Shown in pieces: positions 1-8,093 of a stretch of DNA of 64,000 nt (its first letter is position 1; the number at the start of each line of letters is the position of its first letter). The position numbers and the translations under genes are program-made. The notes below the pieces were generated by a model. The model ran no database searches and was not told the origin of the DNA. It saw only the letters and a program-made list of their open reading frames with translations. This DNA is from Frisingicoccus sp009929615 (GTDB lineage Bacteria; Bacillota; Clostridia; Lachnospirales; Lachnospiraceae), in the NCBI GenBank assembly GCA_028692275.1, contig JAQUXR010000012.1, positions 5,669 through 69,668 of the forward strand, in the 5' to 3' direction.

Positions 1-342
1 GAGTTTGAAGAAAAGGTTGGAAGTATTATTCTTACGGAAAAGGGGAATTGTCCGGTGACACCCGTAATCAGCATGCTTCAGGGAAAATGGAAGCTACAGA
101 TTATTTATGAATTATGTATTAAGGATCCCGTGCGGTTTGGGGAACTTAAAAAGATGCTCAGAACCATTACCAATACCATGCTGACAAATGCCTTGCGGGA
201 ATTAGAAGCAGACGGGTTAATCGACAGAGTACAGTATAATGAGATTCCGCCGCGGGTGGAATATTCGCTGACAGAGAAGGGCAGAGATTTGCTGCCTGTA
301 TTCTATGCTATGTCCCAGTGGGGATTTAAGTATATTCCATAA
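1..342 (+). CDS. HxlR-family winged-helix transcriptional regulator, 5' end outside window
   Basis: The reading frame is open from base 1, so the gene begins upstream of the window; the GTG at 55 is internal, because the HxlR signature CPVTPVISMLQGKWK (about 49-93) straddles it. The Cys-Pro pair, the GGKWK-like turn, the recognition helix region (RFGELKKMLRTITNTMLTNAL) and the wing/dimer segment (PRVEYSLTEKGRDLLPV) match the family, which consists of small dimeric DNA-binding proteins that often sense thiol or aldehyde stress through the conserved Cys. The GNAT gene starts about 20 bases after its stop and may be co-transcribed. The target is unknown. Family assignment is strong; function beyond that is inference. 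Confidence 0.9.
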   Translation, partial: EFEEKVGSIILTEKGNCPVTPVISMLQGKWKLQIIYELCIKDPVRFGELKKMLRTITNTMLTNALRELEADGLIDRVQYNEIPPRVEYSLTEKGRDLLPVFYAMSQWGFKYIP

Positions 343-361
343 AATGAGTGAGGAAAGAAAT

Positions 362-856
362 ATGACAATTAGACATGCAGAATTAAAGGACCTGAAGGCG
401 GTAACAGAAGTAGAAGCAGCGTGTTTTCCGGCGGCTGAGGCCGCAACTGAAAAAGACTTTGCAGAAAGACTGGCTGTATATCCGGATTATTTCTGGTTAA
501 TGTATGATGAAAACAAACTTGTATCCTTCGTCAATGGCATGGTAACAGATGAAAAGGATTTGACGGATGAAATGTACAGCAGAGCAGCTATACACAATGA
601 CAAGGGCGGGTGGCAGATGATTTTCGGCGTTAATACAATACCGGAATATCGAAACAGAGGCTGTGCGGCTGAAGTTTTGCGGCAAGTCATATCGGATGCG
701 GAAAAGCAGAAGCGAAAAGGGATTGTACTGACCTGCAAGAAGGAAAAGATTTCTTACTATGCTAAGTTTGGTTTTGTAAATGAGGGGATTTCGGATTCAG
801 TTCACGGAAATGTCCAGTGGTACCAGATGCGTCTGACTTTTGGAAAGAAATCTTAA
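362..856 (+). CDS. GNAT-family N-acetyltransferase
   Basis: A 164-residue protein with the acetyl-CoA binding core of the GNAT fold: the segment INTIPEYRNRGCAAEVL-type (here FGVNTIPEYRNRGCAAEVLR, about residues 80-99) holds the R/Q-x-x-G-x-G/A pyrophosphate loop as RNRGCA, followed by the helix and a C-terminal YYAKFGFVNEG motif typical of the family. It transfers an acetyl group from acetyl-CoA to an amine; the substrate cannot be told. The start at 362 is chosen over upstream in-frame ATGs at 305 and 344 because GAGGAAAG sits about 6 bases before it. It follows the HxlR regulator closely, so the two may form one transcript. Confidence 0.85.
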   Translation: MTIRHAELKDLKAVTEVEAACFPAAEAATEKDFAERLAVYPDYFWLMYDENKLVSFVNGMVTDEKDLTDEMYSRAAIHNDKGGWQMIFGVNTIPEYRNRGCAAEVLRQVISDAEKQKRKGIVLTCKKEKISYYAKFGFVNEGISDSVHGNVQWYQMRLTFGKKS

Positions 857-916
857 GAAAAAAGAAAATGACACCTTTTCATTGGAATGCTATACTGTTT
901 ATGGAGAGAGTTATCA

Positions 917-1729
917 ATGGTTATTAAAGAAATAGAACATTTTAATATAGAGCAGATATGTGATTCGGGACAGTGCTTTCGCATGGAACGTAAGGATTCG
1001 GGTCTGGTTTCTGTTATTGCGGGAGAAAGATATCTGGAAGTCAGACAGGATGGAAAGACCTGTTCTTTTAAATGTACGGAAGAAGATTTTGAAAGTTTCT
1101 GGAAAGTCTATTTTGATTTAGAAGAAGATTATGGAACTTTTATTGAAAAGATTTCACCAAAGGATTCTTATTTGATGCGAGCGGCAGAAATAGGTTCTGG
1201 TATTCGGATTCTTCATCAGGACTTGTGGGAGATGATTGTATCCTTTCTGATTTCCCAGCAGAATAATATTGTGCGTATCCGCCGCTGTATAAAGAATATT
1301 TGTGAAAAATATGGTGAGGAACAACAGGATGAGCAGGGAAATATTTTTTATTCCTTTCCAAAACCGGAGGCATTTGTTGGTTTGGAAGAGGATGATTTAA
1401 AGGTATGCAACCTTGGGTACCGGAGTAAATATGTTGTCCGGACGGCGAACGCCATTGTTTCAGGGGAAGTATCTCTGGATGCTGTTAAGACAATGAGTTA
1501 TCGGAAGGCCAGAGAGGAACTGTTAAAGCTTTTTGGCGTTGGAGAGAAAGTGGCAGATTGCATATGTCTTTTTGCACTTCATCATTTGGAAGCTTTTCCG
1601 GTGGATACTCATATTCAACAGGCATTAAAAAAACATTATAAGCGTGGTTTTCCAAAGACCCGGTATAAGGGCATTCAGGGAGTCATGCAGCAATACATTT
1701 TTTATTATGAGTTGTTTTATAAAGAATAG
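917..1729 (+). CDS. ogg: 8-oxoguanine DNA glycosylase / AP lyase, OGG1-like
   Basis: A 270-residue HhH-GPD base-excision repair enzyme. The N-terminal ~100 residues resemble the OGG N-terminal beta domain (FNIEQICDSGQCFRM). The catalytic half contains ISQQNNI-type substrate-pocket residues (about 115-120) and the helix-hairpin-helix LLKLFGVGEKVADCICLF followed by PVDTH, which supply the Schiff-base Lys and the catalytic Asp. Such clostridial enzymes excise 8-oxoguanine opposite C and cut the abasic site. The start at 917 has GGAGAG about 9 bases upstream; an earlier in-frame start at 887 lacks a clear site. The response-regulator gene begins 11 bases after the stop. An alkylbase glycosylase is a less likely alternative. 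Confidence 0.85.
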   Translation: MVIKEIEHFNIEQICDSGQCFRMERKDSGLVSVIAGERYLEVRQDGKTCSFKCTEEDFESFWKVYFDLEEDYGTFIEKISPKDSYLMRAAEIGSGIRILHQDLWEMIVSFLISQQNNIVRIRRCIKNICEKYGEEQQDEQGNIFYSFPKPEAFVGLEEDDLKVCNLGYRSKYVVRTANAIVSGEVSLDAVKTMSYRKAREELLKLFGVGEKVADCICLFALHHLEAFPVDTHIQQALKKHYKRGFPKTRYKGIQGVMQQYIFYYELFYKE

Positions 1730-1740
1730 GAAGTTTGCGT

Positions 1741-2412
1741 ATGTATCGTATATTAATTGTAGAGGATGATATGGGTATTGCCCAGGCGATGAAGAATCAG
1801 ATTGAAACCTGGGGATTGGAAGCCCGCTATGTGGAGAATTTTAGAGAAGTTTTGAAGGAATTTGCAGAGTACGATCCCCAGCTTGTACTTTTGGATATTT
1901 CTCTGCCTTTCTATAATGGCTATCACTGGTGCACAGAGATTCGAAAGGTTTCAAAGGTACCGGTTGTTTTTGTTTCATCTGCGTCAGATAATATGAATAT
2001 TGTTATGGCAATGAATATGGGTGGCGATGACTTTATTGCCAAGCCCTTTGATTTAAATGTTTTGACTGCTAAGATTCAGGCAATTCTCCGGCGAACTTAT
2101 GACTTTGGAAATCAGGTGAGTATATTACAGCACAGAGATGCTTTGCTGAATACAGCAGATGCCAGTCTGACTTATAAAGGTGAGCGGATTGAACTGACAA
2201 AGAATGATTATCGTATCTTAAGAACCCTTATGGAGAATAAAGGCAAAGTAGTCAGCAGGGATATGCTGATGCAGAGACTTTGGGAAACCGACAGTTTCGT
2301 GGATGAAAATGCCTTGACGGTGAATATTGCCAGACTCCGTAAAAAACTGGAGAATGCCGGATTATCTGAATTTATTGTGACGAAAAAAGGTATGGGCTAT
2401 ATTGTAGAATAA
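1741..2412 (+). CDS. OmpR/PhoB-type response regulator, BceR-like
   Basis: A 223-residue regulator: receiver domain residues 1-115 with acidic pocket VEDD and phosphoacceptor Asp52 (LLDISLP), conserved Ser/Lys (VSSAS and AKPFD), then a winged-helix DNA-binding domain (about 130-222; ELTKNDYRILRTL, VSRDMLMQRLW, LTVNIARLRKKL). It pairs with the histidine kinase 13 bases downstream. ATG 1741 is preferred over a TTG six bases earlier because AGGAAG at 1728-1733 is correctly spaced only for the ATG. By context (intramembrane-sensing kinase plus BceAB-like transporter) it likely activates the transporter promoter on exposure to cell-wall-active peptides. The exact inducer is unknown. Confidence 0.9.
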   Translation: MYRILIVEDDMGIAQAMKNQIETWGLEARYVENFREVLKEFAEYDPQLVLLDISLPFYNGYHWCTEIRKVSKVPVVFVSSASDNMNIVMAMNMGGDDFIAKPFDLNVLTAKIQAILRRTYDFGNQVSILQHRDALLNTADASLTYKGERIELTKNDYRILRTLMENKGKVVSRDMLMQRLWETDSFVDENALTVNIARLRKKLENAGLSEFIVTKKGMGYIVE

Positions 2413-2425
2413 ATGGGGAATGAAG

Positions 2426-3409
2426 ATGTTACAGGAATATATAAAATATCATAAAAAGAGTGTGGGCTTATTTTTTGCCTTCTCATTTATATTTATCATA
2501 GTTTTTGCGTTGTACAGACTTCCGGCAGCGGCTGTTCTCTATGGCATGGCTATTTGCCTTTTTGTAGGAGGGGTTGTTTGTGGCAGAGATTTAATATCCT
2601 TTCGGAAACGACATCAGGCACTTCAATACCTGGTCGAAGAGATCAAGGTGACATCCCGGCACCTGCCAAAAGTTGAAAACTTACTCGAGGCGGATTATCA
2701 GGAAGTTCTAAAGGCTCTTTACGATGAAAAGCAGCAAATAACCAATGACATGAATCACAAATATACGGATTTAGTAGAATATTATACCCTTTGGGTGCAT
2801 CAGATTAAAACGCCGATTTCTGCCATGCGTCTTCAGCTTCAGGGAGAAGACTCGGATAGGAGCAGAGAACTCCTGGAAGAACTTCAACGGATTGAACAGT
2901 ATGTAGAGATGGTGCTGACCTATCTGCGCCTGGATGCGGGGTCAACCGATTACGTATTGAGAGAGTATGATTTGGATGATATTATAAAGCAGGCACTAAG
3001 AAAGCATGCTTCCCAGTTTATACGAAAAAAAATCAAGTTGGAATATACACCATTAAACTGTAAGGTTTTAAGTGATGAAAAGTGGCTTCTCTTTGTTATT
3101 GAGCAGCTTCTTTCAAATGCCTTGAAATATACCAGAAGCGGCAGTGTATCCATTACATTGGAAGCACCCAAAACCTTATGTATTCAAGATACCGGTATCG
3201 GTGTTGCACCGGAGGATTTGCCAAGAATTTTTGAAAAAGGATTTACCGGTTATAACGGACGAAATGATAAGAAAGCCAGTGGAATAGGTCTTTATCTCTG
3301 CCGGAGGATTTGTGATAATTTGGGGCATAAGATATATGCAGCCTCTGAAGTGGATGAAGGAACACTGATTCGGATTGACCTAAGTCGTGATGCTATGAAA
3401 TTTGAATAG
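2426..3409 (+). CDS. Intramembrane-sensing sensor histidine kinase, BceS-like
   Basis: A 327-residue kinase with two closely spaced N-terminal transmembrane helices (about residues 14-30 and 34-53) and almost no extracellular loop, the hallmark of intramembrane-sensing kinases that read flux through a partner BceAB transporter. The H-box lies in YYTLWVHQIKTPISAM; the C-terminal ATPase shows N-box LLSNALKYT, G1 DTGIGV, and G2 SGIGLYLCRR. The start at 2426 is favoured over ATG 2420 because GGGGAA at 2415-2420 would abut the latter. It lies immediately after the BceR-like regulator and is separated from the transporter genes by a hairpin terminator. Confidence 0.9.
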   Translation: MLQEYIKYHKKSVGLFFAFSFIFIIVFALYRLPAAAVLYGMAICLFVGGVVCGRDLISFRKRHQALQYLVEEIKVTSRHLPKVENLLEADYQEVLKALYDEKQQITNDMNHKYTDLVEYYTLWVHQIKTPISAMRLQLQGEDSDRSRELLEELQRIEQYVEMVLTYLRLDAGSTDYVLREYDLDDIIKQALRKHASQFIRKKIKLEYTPLNCKVLSDEKWLLFVIEQLLSNALKYTRSGSVSITLEAPKTLCIQDTGIGVAPEDLPRIFEKGFTGYNGRNDKKASGIGLYLCRRICDNLGHKIYAASEVDEGTLIRIDLSRDAMKFE

Positions 3410-3435
3410 AAATATTTCAAAACTGTAAGGTTGAG

Positions 3436-3480
3436 GAGGGGAATGTAAGCTAAAACGATGGCTGGACATTTCCCTTTTTG
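3436..3480 (+). terminator. Rho-independent terminator or attenuator between sensor kinase and transporter genes
   Basis: GGGGAATGT at 3438-3446 pairs with ACATTTCCC at 3466-3474 (one G-U pair) and is followed by five T. It would uncouple transporter expression from the kinase operon, or act as a leader attenuator if the transporter promoter lies upstream of it. Confidence 0.65.
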
Positions 3481-3522
3481 CTACACTATATTCGTAAGAT
3501 AAGAAAAAAGGAGGAAATCCAA

Positions 3523-4287
3523 ATGGCAATTTTGGAAGTCAATAATATTAGAAAAATTTATACAACACGTTTGGGTGCCAATAAAGTTCAGGCACTTTCG
3601 GATGTATCCTTTAGCGTGGAAAAAGGCGAATATGTAGCAATCATGGGTGAGTCTGGATCAGGAAAAACAACGCTTTTAAATATTTTGGCAGCTTTGGATA
3701 AACCAACAGCGGGAACAATCTATCTGGATGGTAATGAACTTTCAAAAATAAAAGAGTCAAAAATTGCAGAGTTTCGCCGGGATAATCTGGGCTTCGTATT
3801 TCAGGATTTTAATTTACTGGATACATTTAATCTGAAAGACAATATAGTACTCCCACTGGTATTAGCCGGAAAACATTATAGTGAGATGAGAGAGCAATTA
3901 AAGCCAATCGTGGATAAATTGGGAATTGGTGGACTGATGGGAAAATACCCATATGAAGTTTCCGGTGGACAGAAACAGAGAGCGGCAGTTGCGCGAGCAT
4001 TGATTACAAATCCTAAATTAATTCTTGCTGATGAACCTACCGGAGCACTGGATTCAAAATCTACGGATGAACTGTTGGGATTGTTTTCAAAAATCAATCA
4101 GGAAGGACAGACTATTCTGATGGTTACCCATTCGGTAAAGGCTGCAAGTCATGCAAATCGAATTTTATTTATTAAAGATGGTGAAGTTTTCCATCAGATA
4201 TACCGTGGAAACAGCACCAATGAACAATTATATCAGAAGATTTCTGATACATTGACAATATTGGCGACGGGTGGTGAGAGCAAATGA
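3523..4287 (+). CDS. ABC transporter ATP-binding protein, BceA-like
   Basis: A 254-residue ATPase with Walker A GESGSGKTT (about 45-53), Q-loop VFQDFNLLD, signature VSGGQKQR, Walker B LILADEPTGALD and switch His in VTHS. This subfamily (MacB/LolD/BceA) pairs with a permease that has a large extracellular domain and removes or frees targets of antimicrobial peptides such as bacitracin or lantibiotics. ATG 3523 follows AAGGAGG by 7-8 bases; the longer frame from 3478 has no site. The permease start overlaps the stop by 4 bases, so the two are translationally coupled. Confidence 0.92.
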   Translation: MAILEVNNIRKIYTTRLGANKVQALSDVSFSVEKGEYVAIMGESGSGKTTLLNILAALDKPTAGTIYLDGNELSKIKESKIAEFRRDNLGFVFQDFNLLDTFNLKDNIVLPLVLAGKHYSEMREQLKPIVDKLGIGGLMGKYPYEVSGGQKQRAAVARALITNPKLILADEPTGALDSKSTDELLGLFSKINQEGQTILMVTHSVKAASHANRILFIKDGEVFHQIYRGNSTNEQLYQKISDTLTILATGGESK

Positions 4288-6299
4288 GGTTAGGATTTTA
4301 TCCAAAACTGGCACTCACCGGTATTACGAAAAATAAGAAAACATATTTTCCGTATATTCTAACGAGTGTCGGTATGGTTATGATGCTTTATATTGTGTCC
4401 TTTCTGACCTATAGCGATTCTGTAAAGCTTATGCCGGGAGGGGATACGGTTCGAGGGTTTCTTGGTTTGGGATGTACGGTCATTGGTATATTTTCAACAA
4501 TACTTTTGTTCTATACCAATTCCTTTTTAATCCGCCGACGTAAAAAAGAATTTGGCCTTTACAATATTCTAGGCATGGGTAAACGAAATCTGGCAAGAGT
4601 TCTTATATGGGAAACAGTTATCATCGCAGCAATCTCCATGGGAGCGGGTCTTGGCTGTGGTATTCTTTTTTCAAAGGCAGCAGAGCTTTTTATGGCAAAT
4701 GTTTTAGATTCTACCGTTGGGTTTGCTTTTCAGATAACGGCTGATGCCATTATAATGACAGTTGGCTGGTTTTGTGTTATTTTTGTTCTTATTCTTTTGA
4801 ATTCCCTTAGACAGATTCATCTGGCAAAGCCTATCGAATTAATGCGAAGTGAAGCCGTAGGTGAAAAACCGCCGAAAGCGAATTGGATTCTGACGATATT
4901 AGGTGTTGCATTATTGGCTGGTGCTTATTATCTGGCAGTGACCATTAAAGACCCGGTATCGGCAATGTTATGGTTCTTTGCCGCAGTTATCATGGTTATC
5001 CTTGCAACGTATATGCTTTTTATTGCGGGTTCAGTTGCACTGTGCAGACTGCTGCAGAAGAATAAAGGGTATTACTATAACACAAGTCATTTCATCTCGG
5101 TGTCATCTATGGTCTATCGAATGAAGCGAAATGGTGCAGGACTGGCTTCAATCTGTATTTTATCAACAATGGTTTTGGTTATGATTTCATCCACATCAAG
5201 TCTTTTTGTGGGAAGAGAGGATACGCTGCGAGGCCGTTATCCGAGAAATATTGTGGTAGATACGCTGGCAGAGGACGGGACAGAGACTGAAAAAATGCAT
5301 CAGATTGCATTAGATGTATTGGATGAACATGACGAGAATCCAACGGGGCTGCTTCACTACCGGTATCTGGATATGGGTGGCTATATGGATGGAAACCAGA
5401 TTTATCTGGACCCGGAGGCATATGAGAGCAGTATTGATTATTCACGGGTCAATCAATTATTTATTGTGCCTTTAGAGGACTATAATCAGGTCATGGGAAC
5501 CTCGGAAACGTTGAGTGAAGGCGAGATTTTGTTATACTCGACGAAAGAAGATTTTGAATATGATACCATGACGATTGAAAATTGTGGAACATTCAAAGTA
5601 AAGCCTGCAGACAAAGGTTTTGTTCGTAATGGCGTGGATACATCCCAGATAATGAATTCTTTATTTATTATTGTACCGGATATGAAAACGGTTGAAAGGA
5701 TGTATACGGAACAGGCAATGATTTATCAGGAAAATCAGTCCTATATTCATGATTATTTTGGTTTTGATTTGGAGTGCAGCGAAGAGAAGCAGGTGGAAAT
5801 ATATAAAGAAATTTATCATACAATCGAAGATTCAAACACAGAAGAAACAGATTTTAATGTGGAGTGCGTTGCTGCAGAACGTGCTGATTTCAATGGACTA
5901 TATGGTGGATTCTTCTTCCTTGGAATTCTTTTAGGCCTTGTATTTATCTGTGGTGCCGTATTAATTATGTATTATAAGCAGATTATTGAAGGATATGAGG
6001 ACCAGTCCAGGTTTGAAATTCTTCAAAAGGTTGGTATGACCAAAAAAGAAATACGAAAGAGCATTAATTCACAGATTCTGACCGTATTCTTTATGCCATT
6101 ATTGACAGCAGGACTTCATACGGCATTTGCTTTTCCACTGGTATCAAAAATGATGATGCTCTTTGGGGTTTCAAATGACCGGCTGCTTTTAATGGTTACA
6201 GGTGGAAGCTTTCTGATTTTTGCAGGTTTTTATATTCTGGTCTACTTACTTACATCGAAGGCTTATTATGGAATTGTCAGTGGGAATACTGCAGAATAA
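4284..6299 (+). CDS. ABC transporter permease, BceB-like (FtsX-type)
   Basis: A 671-residue membrane protein with about ten hydrophobic helices and a hydrophilic extracellular domain between the eighth and ninth (roughly residues 310-535), the BceB layout. It belongs with the ATPase it overlaps and with the two-component pair upstream. BceB-type proteins both recognise the antimicrobial peptide and signal to the kinase. The N-terminal FtsX-like block includes IRRRKKEFGLYNILGMGKRNL, the C-terminal one FEILQKVGMTKKEIRKSI, both typical coupling-helix regions. The substrate cannot be inferred from sequence. Confidence 0.9.
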   Translation: MRLGFYPKLALTGITKNKKTYFPYILTSVGMVMMLYIVSFLTYSDSVKLMPGGDTVRGFLGLGCTVIGIFSTILLFYTNSFLIRRRKKEFGLYNILGMGKRNLARVLIWETVIIAAISMGAGLGCGILFSKAAELFMANVLDSTVGFAFQITADAIIMTVGWFCVIFVLILLNSLRQIHLAKPIELMRSEAVGEKPPKANWILTILGVALLAGAYYLAVTIKDPVSAMLWFFAAVIMVILATYMLFIAGSVALCRLLQKNKGYYYNTSHFISVSSMVYRMKRNGAGLASICILSTMVLVMISSTSSLFVGREDTLRGRYPRNIVVDTLAEDGTETEKMHQIALDVLDEHDENPTGLLHYRYLDMGGYMDGNQIYLDPEAYESSIDYSRVNQLFIVPLEDYNQVMGTSETLSEGEILLYSTKEDFEYDTMTIENCGTFKVKPADKGFVRNGVDTSQIMNSLFIIVPDMKTVERMYTEQAMIYQENQSYIHDYFGFDLECSEEKQVEIYKEIYHTIEDSNTEETDFNVECVAAERADFNGLYGGFFFLGILLGLVFICGAVLIMYYKQIIEGYEDQSRFEILQKVGMTKKEIRKSINSQILTVFFMPLLTAGLHTAFAFPLVSKMMMLFGVSNDRLLLMVTGGSFLIFAGFYILVYLLTSKAYYGIVSGNTAE

Positions 6300-6371
6300 T
6301 TGACATTCAGTAAATAAATGATTTATAATAAATTCATCTGAAAACAGTGTTTGTAAATGAGGAGGAATGTC

Positions 6372-6902
6372 ATGAATTTACACATGAAATCAAAGGTTTT
6401 TAGTCTCCATGGAAAGATGGATATTTTAGACGAAGAAGAAAATATCGTATATACCGTAGAAAGCAAGGCTATTTCTATACACAATAAGACTTATCTTCAA
6501 GATAGTCAGGGGAATGAAATTGCTTATATCTATCGTAAACCGATTTCTCTTCATGAAACCCATTTCGTTGAGATGAATAATGGGGTGAATTTCGAACTGC
6601 GTACAGAGTGGTTTCATATTGTTAAAGATATTATTAATATCGAAGAACTGGGCTGGTCTCTTCGCGGTGACTTTTTTCAGCATAATTATGAAATTCTGGA
6701 TGAAAATGAACGTGTGATAGCGTCCACCCATATGAAATGGTTCTCAATTCATAAAGTCTATTATATTGATATCATGGATGATTCAAAGGTAGATACGATT
6801 GTTGCGTTAGATGTGGCTCTGGAACGTATTATGCAGGATAGAGCAGCGGCAAGTGCAAGCAGTACCGGCGGCAGTTCAGGCGGCGGTTCATCAGCAAATT
6901 AG
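6372..6902 (+). CDS. LURP-one-related / YxjI-like protein
   Basis: A 176-residue protein built of repeated beta strands (KSKVFSLHGKMDILDEEENIVYTVESK, SIHNKTYLQDSQGNEIAYI) that match the tubby-like LURP-one-related (YxjI, DUF567) fold. The biochemical role of bacterial members is not known. The last ~16 residues are a Gly/Ser/Ala-rich low-complexity tail. ATG 6372 is chosen because GAGGAGG precedes it by 7 bases; the frame from 6357 starts inside that site. It follows the BceB-like gene by 72 bases and is closed by a terminator, so it may be part of the transporter transcript. Confidence 0.75.
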   Translation: MNLHMKSKVFSLHGKMDILDEEENIVYTVESKAISIHNKTYLQDSQGNEIAYIYRKPISLHETHFVEMNNGVNFELRTEWFHIVKDIINIEELGWSLRGDFFQHNYEILDENERVIASTHMKWFSIHKVYYIDIMDDSKVDTIVALDVALERIMQDRAAASASSTGGSSGGGSSAN

Positions 6903-6907
6903 ATAAA

Positions 6908-6940
6908 AGCGGTATAGTCCTGGGGCTATACCGTTTTTCT
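6908..6940 (+). terminator. Rho-independent terminator
   Basis: CGGTATAG (6910-6917) pairs with CTATACCG (6926-6933), followed by TTTTTCT. It closes the transporter/LURP-one gene block. Confidence 0.9.
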
Positions 6941-6989
6941 GAATCATATCATCCATATTAAAGAGAGTCGTGAAGTGGAGGTGCAGTAT

Positions 6990-7096
6990 ATGACACTTTT
7001 AGAACATGAACAAAAGAAAAATCAATTAAGAAAATTGCTCTTGATTGTGGGATGTCCGAGAATGAAATAGAAGAAATTATAAAAGTGATAAAATGA
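6990..7096 (+). pseudogene. Frameshifted small gene resembling a SinI-type helical domain
   Basis: A good site (GGAGGTG at 6977-6983) precedes ATG 6990, which opens MTLLEHEQKKNQ and then stops at 7068 as a 26-codon frame. In the -1 frame from about 7025 the sequence reads IKKIALDCGMSENEIEEIIK and ends at TGA 7094, giving a coherent amphipathic helix-turn-helix of the kind seen in SinI/SinR dimerisation domains. The shift lies in an A-rich run (about 7011-7034). Either one base was lost or gained, making a broken gene of about 35 codons, or slippage joins the frames. The SinI likeness is by eye only. Confidence 0.4.
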
Positions 7097-7099
7097 GTC

Positions 7100-7133
7100 C
7101 ATCAAGACCGTCCATTAATGGACGGTCTTGATG
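7100..7133. terminator. Perfect 34-bp palindrome, probable bidirectional terminator
   Basis: The 34 bases are a perfect inverted repeat (arms begin CATCAAGACCGTCCAT). It lies directly after the frameshifted small gene and overlaps the last ten or so codons and stop of the minus-strand deacetylase. Beyond it in the minus direction is T-rich sequence (ATTTTATCACTTTT); in the plus direction there is no T run. Confidence 0.55.
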
Positions 7134-7947
7134 ATGTCTCAGGTAAATCCTTTAAACTTTTAAAATGATAACCCATTTCTTCCCATTTTGTCAGAAGTTC
7201 ATCAAGAATCTGAGCGTTGGTGGAGGAAGTGCTGTGCAGCAGGACAATGGCACCGGGATGAATTCGTCCCAGCAGTTTTTCAAAAGCTTCTTCTTTGGAT
7301 GGTTGTTTATCTTCATACCAGTCTACGTAAGCAAGGCTCCAGAAAAAAGTTTTGTAGCCTAATTCTTTGGCCATCTGCAGGTTTGATTCGCTGTATTTAC
7401 CCTGGGGTGGACGATAGAATTTTTCCATAGGCTGGCCTGTGATTTTCTCATAGAGGGTTTCAACATCCTTTAGTTCCTTTGAAAAGGCATCAATAGTGGA
7501 TATCTTTGACATATCCGGATGGGAATAAGTGTGATTTGCCACAATATGACCTTCCTCGGCCATCTGGATGACAAGCTCAGGGTGGGTAGTGAGAAAGTTT
7601 CCGACAACAAAAAATGTAGCAGATACATCGTGTTTTTTCAAGGCTTCCAGAATGGTGGGCATGTTATTATTTTCATAACCGGCATCAAATGTAAGGTAAA
7701 TAACTTTTTCATCGGTCATTTCAGCGTAATAGGCATTGTAATTGGCGAGTTCTTCTGCAGAGACATTGGCAACCGGCGGTTGGCCTTCTTTAGGAAAACT
7801 CAATCCCCAGTTTCCATCTGCAGAGGCGGTAATGGCAGCCGGGGAGAAATAATTTGCGACGGAAGCACCACAATGGCCGACCATATAGGCAGTGATAAAA
7901 AGAAGGCACATTTTCAGTGTGCTTATGTATCTGAATTTTTTTTTCAT
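7102..7947 (-). CDS. pdaA: Polysaccharide deacetylase, PdaA-like
   Basis: A 281-residue NodB-domain protein with an N-terminal membrane anchor or signal (about residues 10-28). The motif LTFDAGYENNN is the PdaA version of motif 1; the metal-binding HTYSH, then RPPQGKYS and LLHSTS complete the NodB set. PdaA-type enzymes remove the acetyl group of N-acetylmuramic acid to make muramic delta-lactam in the spore cortex, consistent with a spore former. The start has GGAG about 8 bases upstream on the minus strand. The gene stands alone between convergent and divergent neighbours. Its last codons lie in a perfect palindrome. Confidence 0.88.
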   Translation of the reverse strand: MKKKFRYISTLKMCLLFITAYMVGHCGASVANYFSPAAITASADGNWGLSFPKEGQPPVANVSAEELANYNAYYAEMTDEKVIYLTFDAGYENNNMPTILEALKKHDVSATFFVVGNFLTTHPELVIQMAEEGHIVANHTYSHPDMSKISTIDAFSKELKDVETLYEKITGQPMEKFYRPPQGKYSESNLQMAKELGYKTFFWSLAYVDWYEDKQPSKEEAFEKLLGRIHPGAIVLLHSTSSTNAQILDELLTKWEEMGYHFKSLKDLPETSSRPSINGRS

Positions 7948-8027
7948 AGAGGCTCCAACTTTTGTTTTTATAAATTTTATGAGTAAAATATTAAATTATT
8001 CATAGAGAATTTTCACTTTACATGAAT

Positions 8028-8056
8028 TTGACAAAAAGGGTGTCGTGCCGTATCAT
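8028..8056 (+). promoter_or_regulatory. Sigma-A type promoter
   Basis: TTGACA (8028-8033), 17-base spacer, TATCAT (8051-8056), upstream of the cytidylate-kinase-like gene at 8094. Confidence 0.75.
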
Positions 8057-8093
8057 AGAGACTATAAGGATTTTATCAAAGGGGGGCACACAT

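Noticed and set aside
7519..7986. 155-codon plus-strand frame across the deacetylase start
   Set aside because: Antisense to the deacetylase NodB domain; no site before its start.
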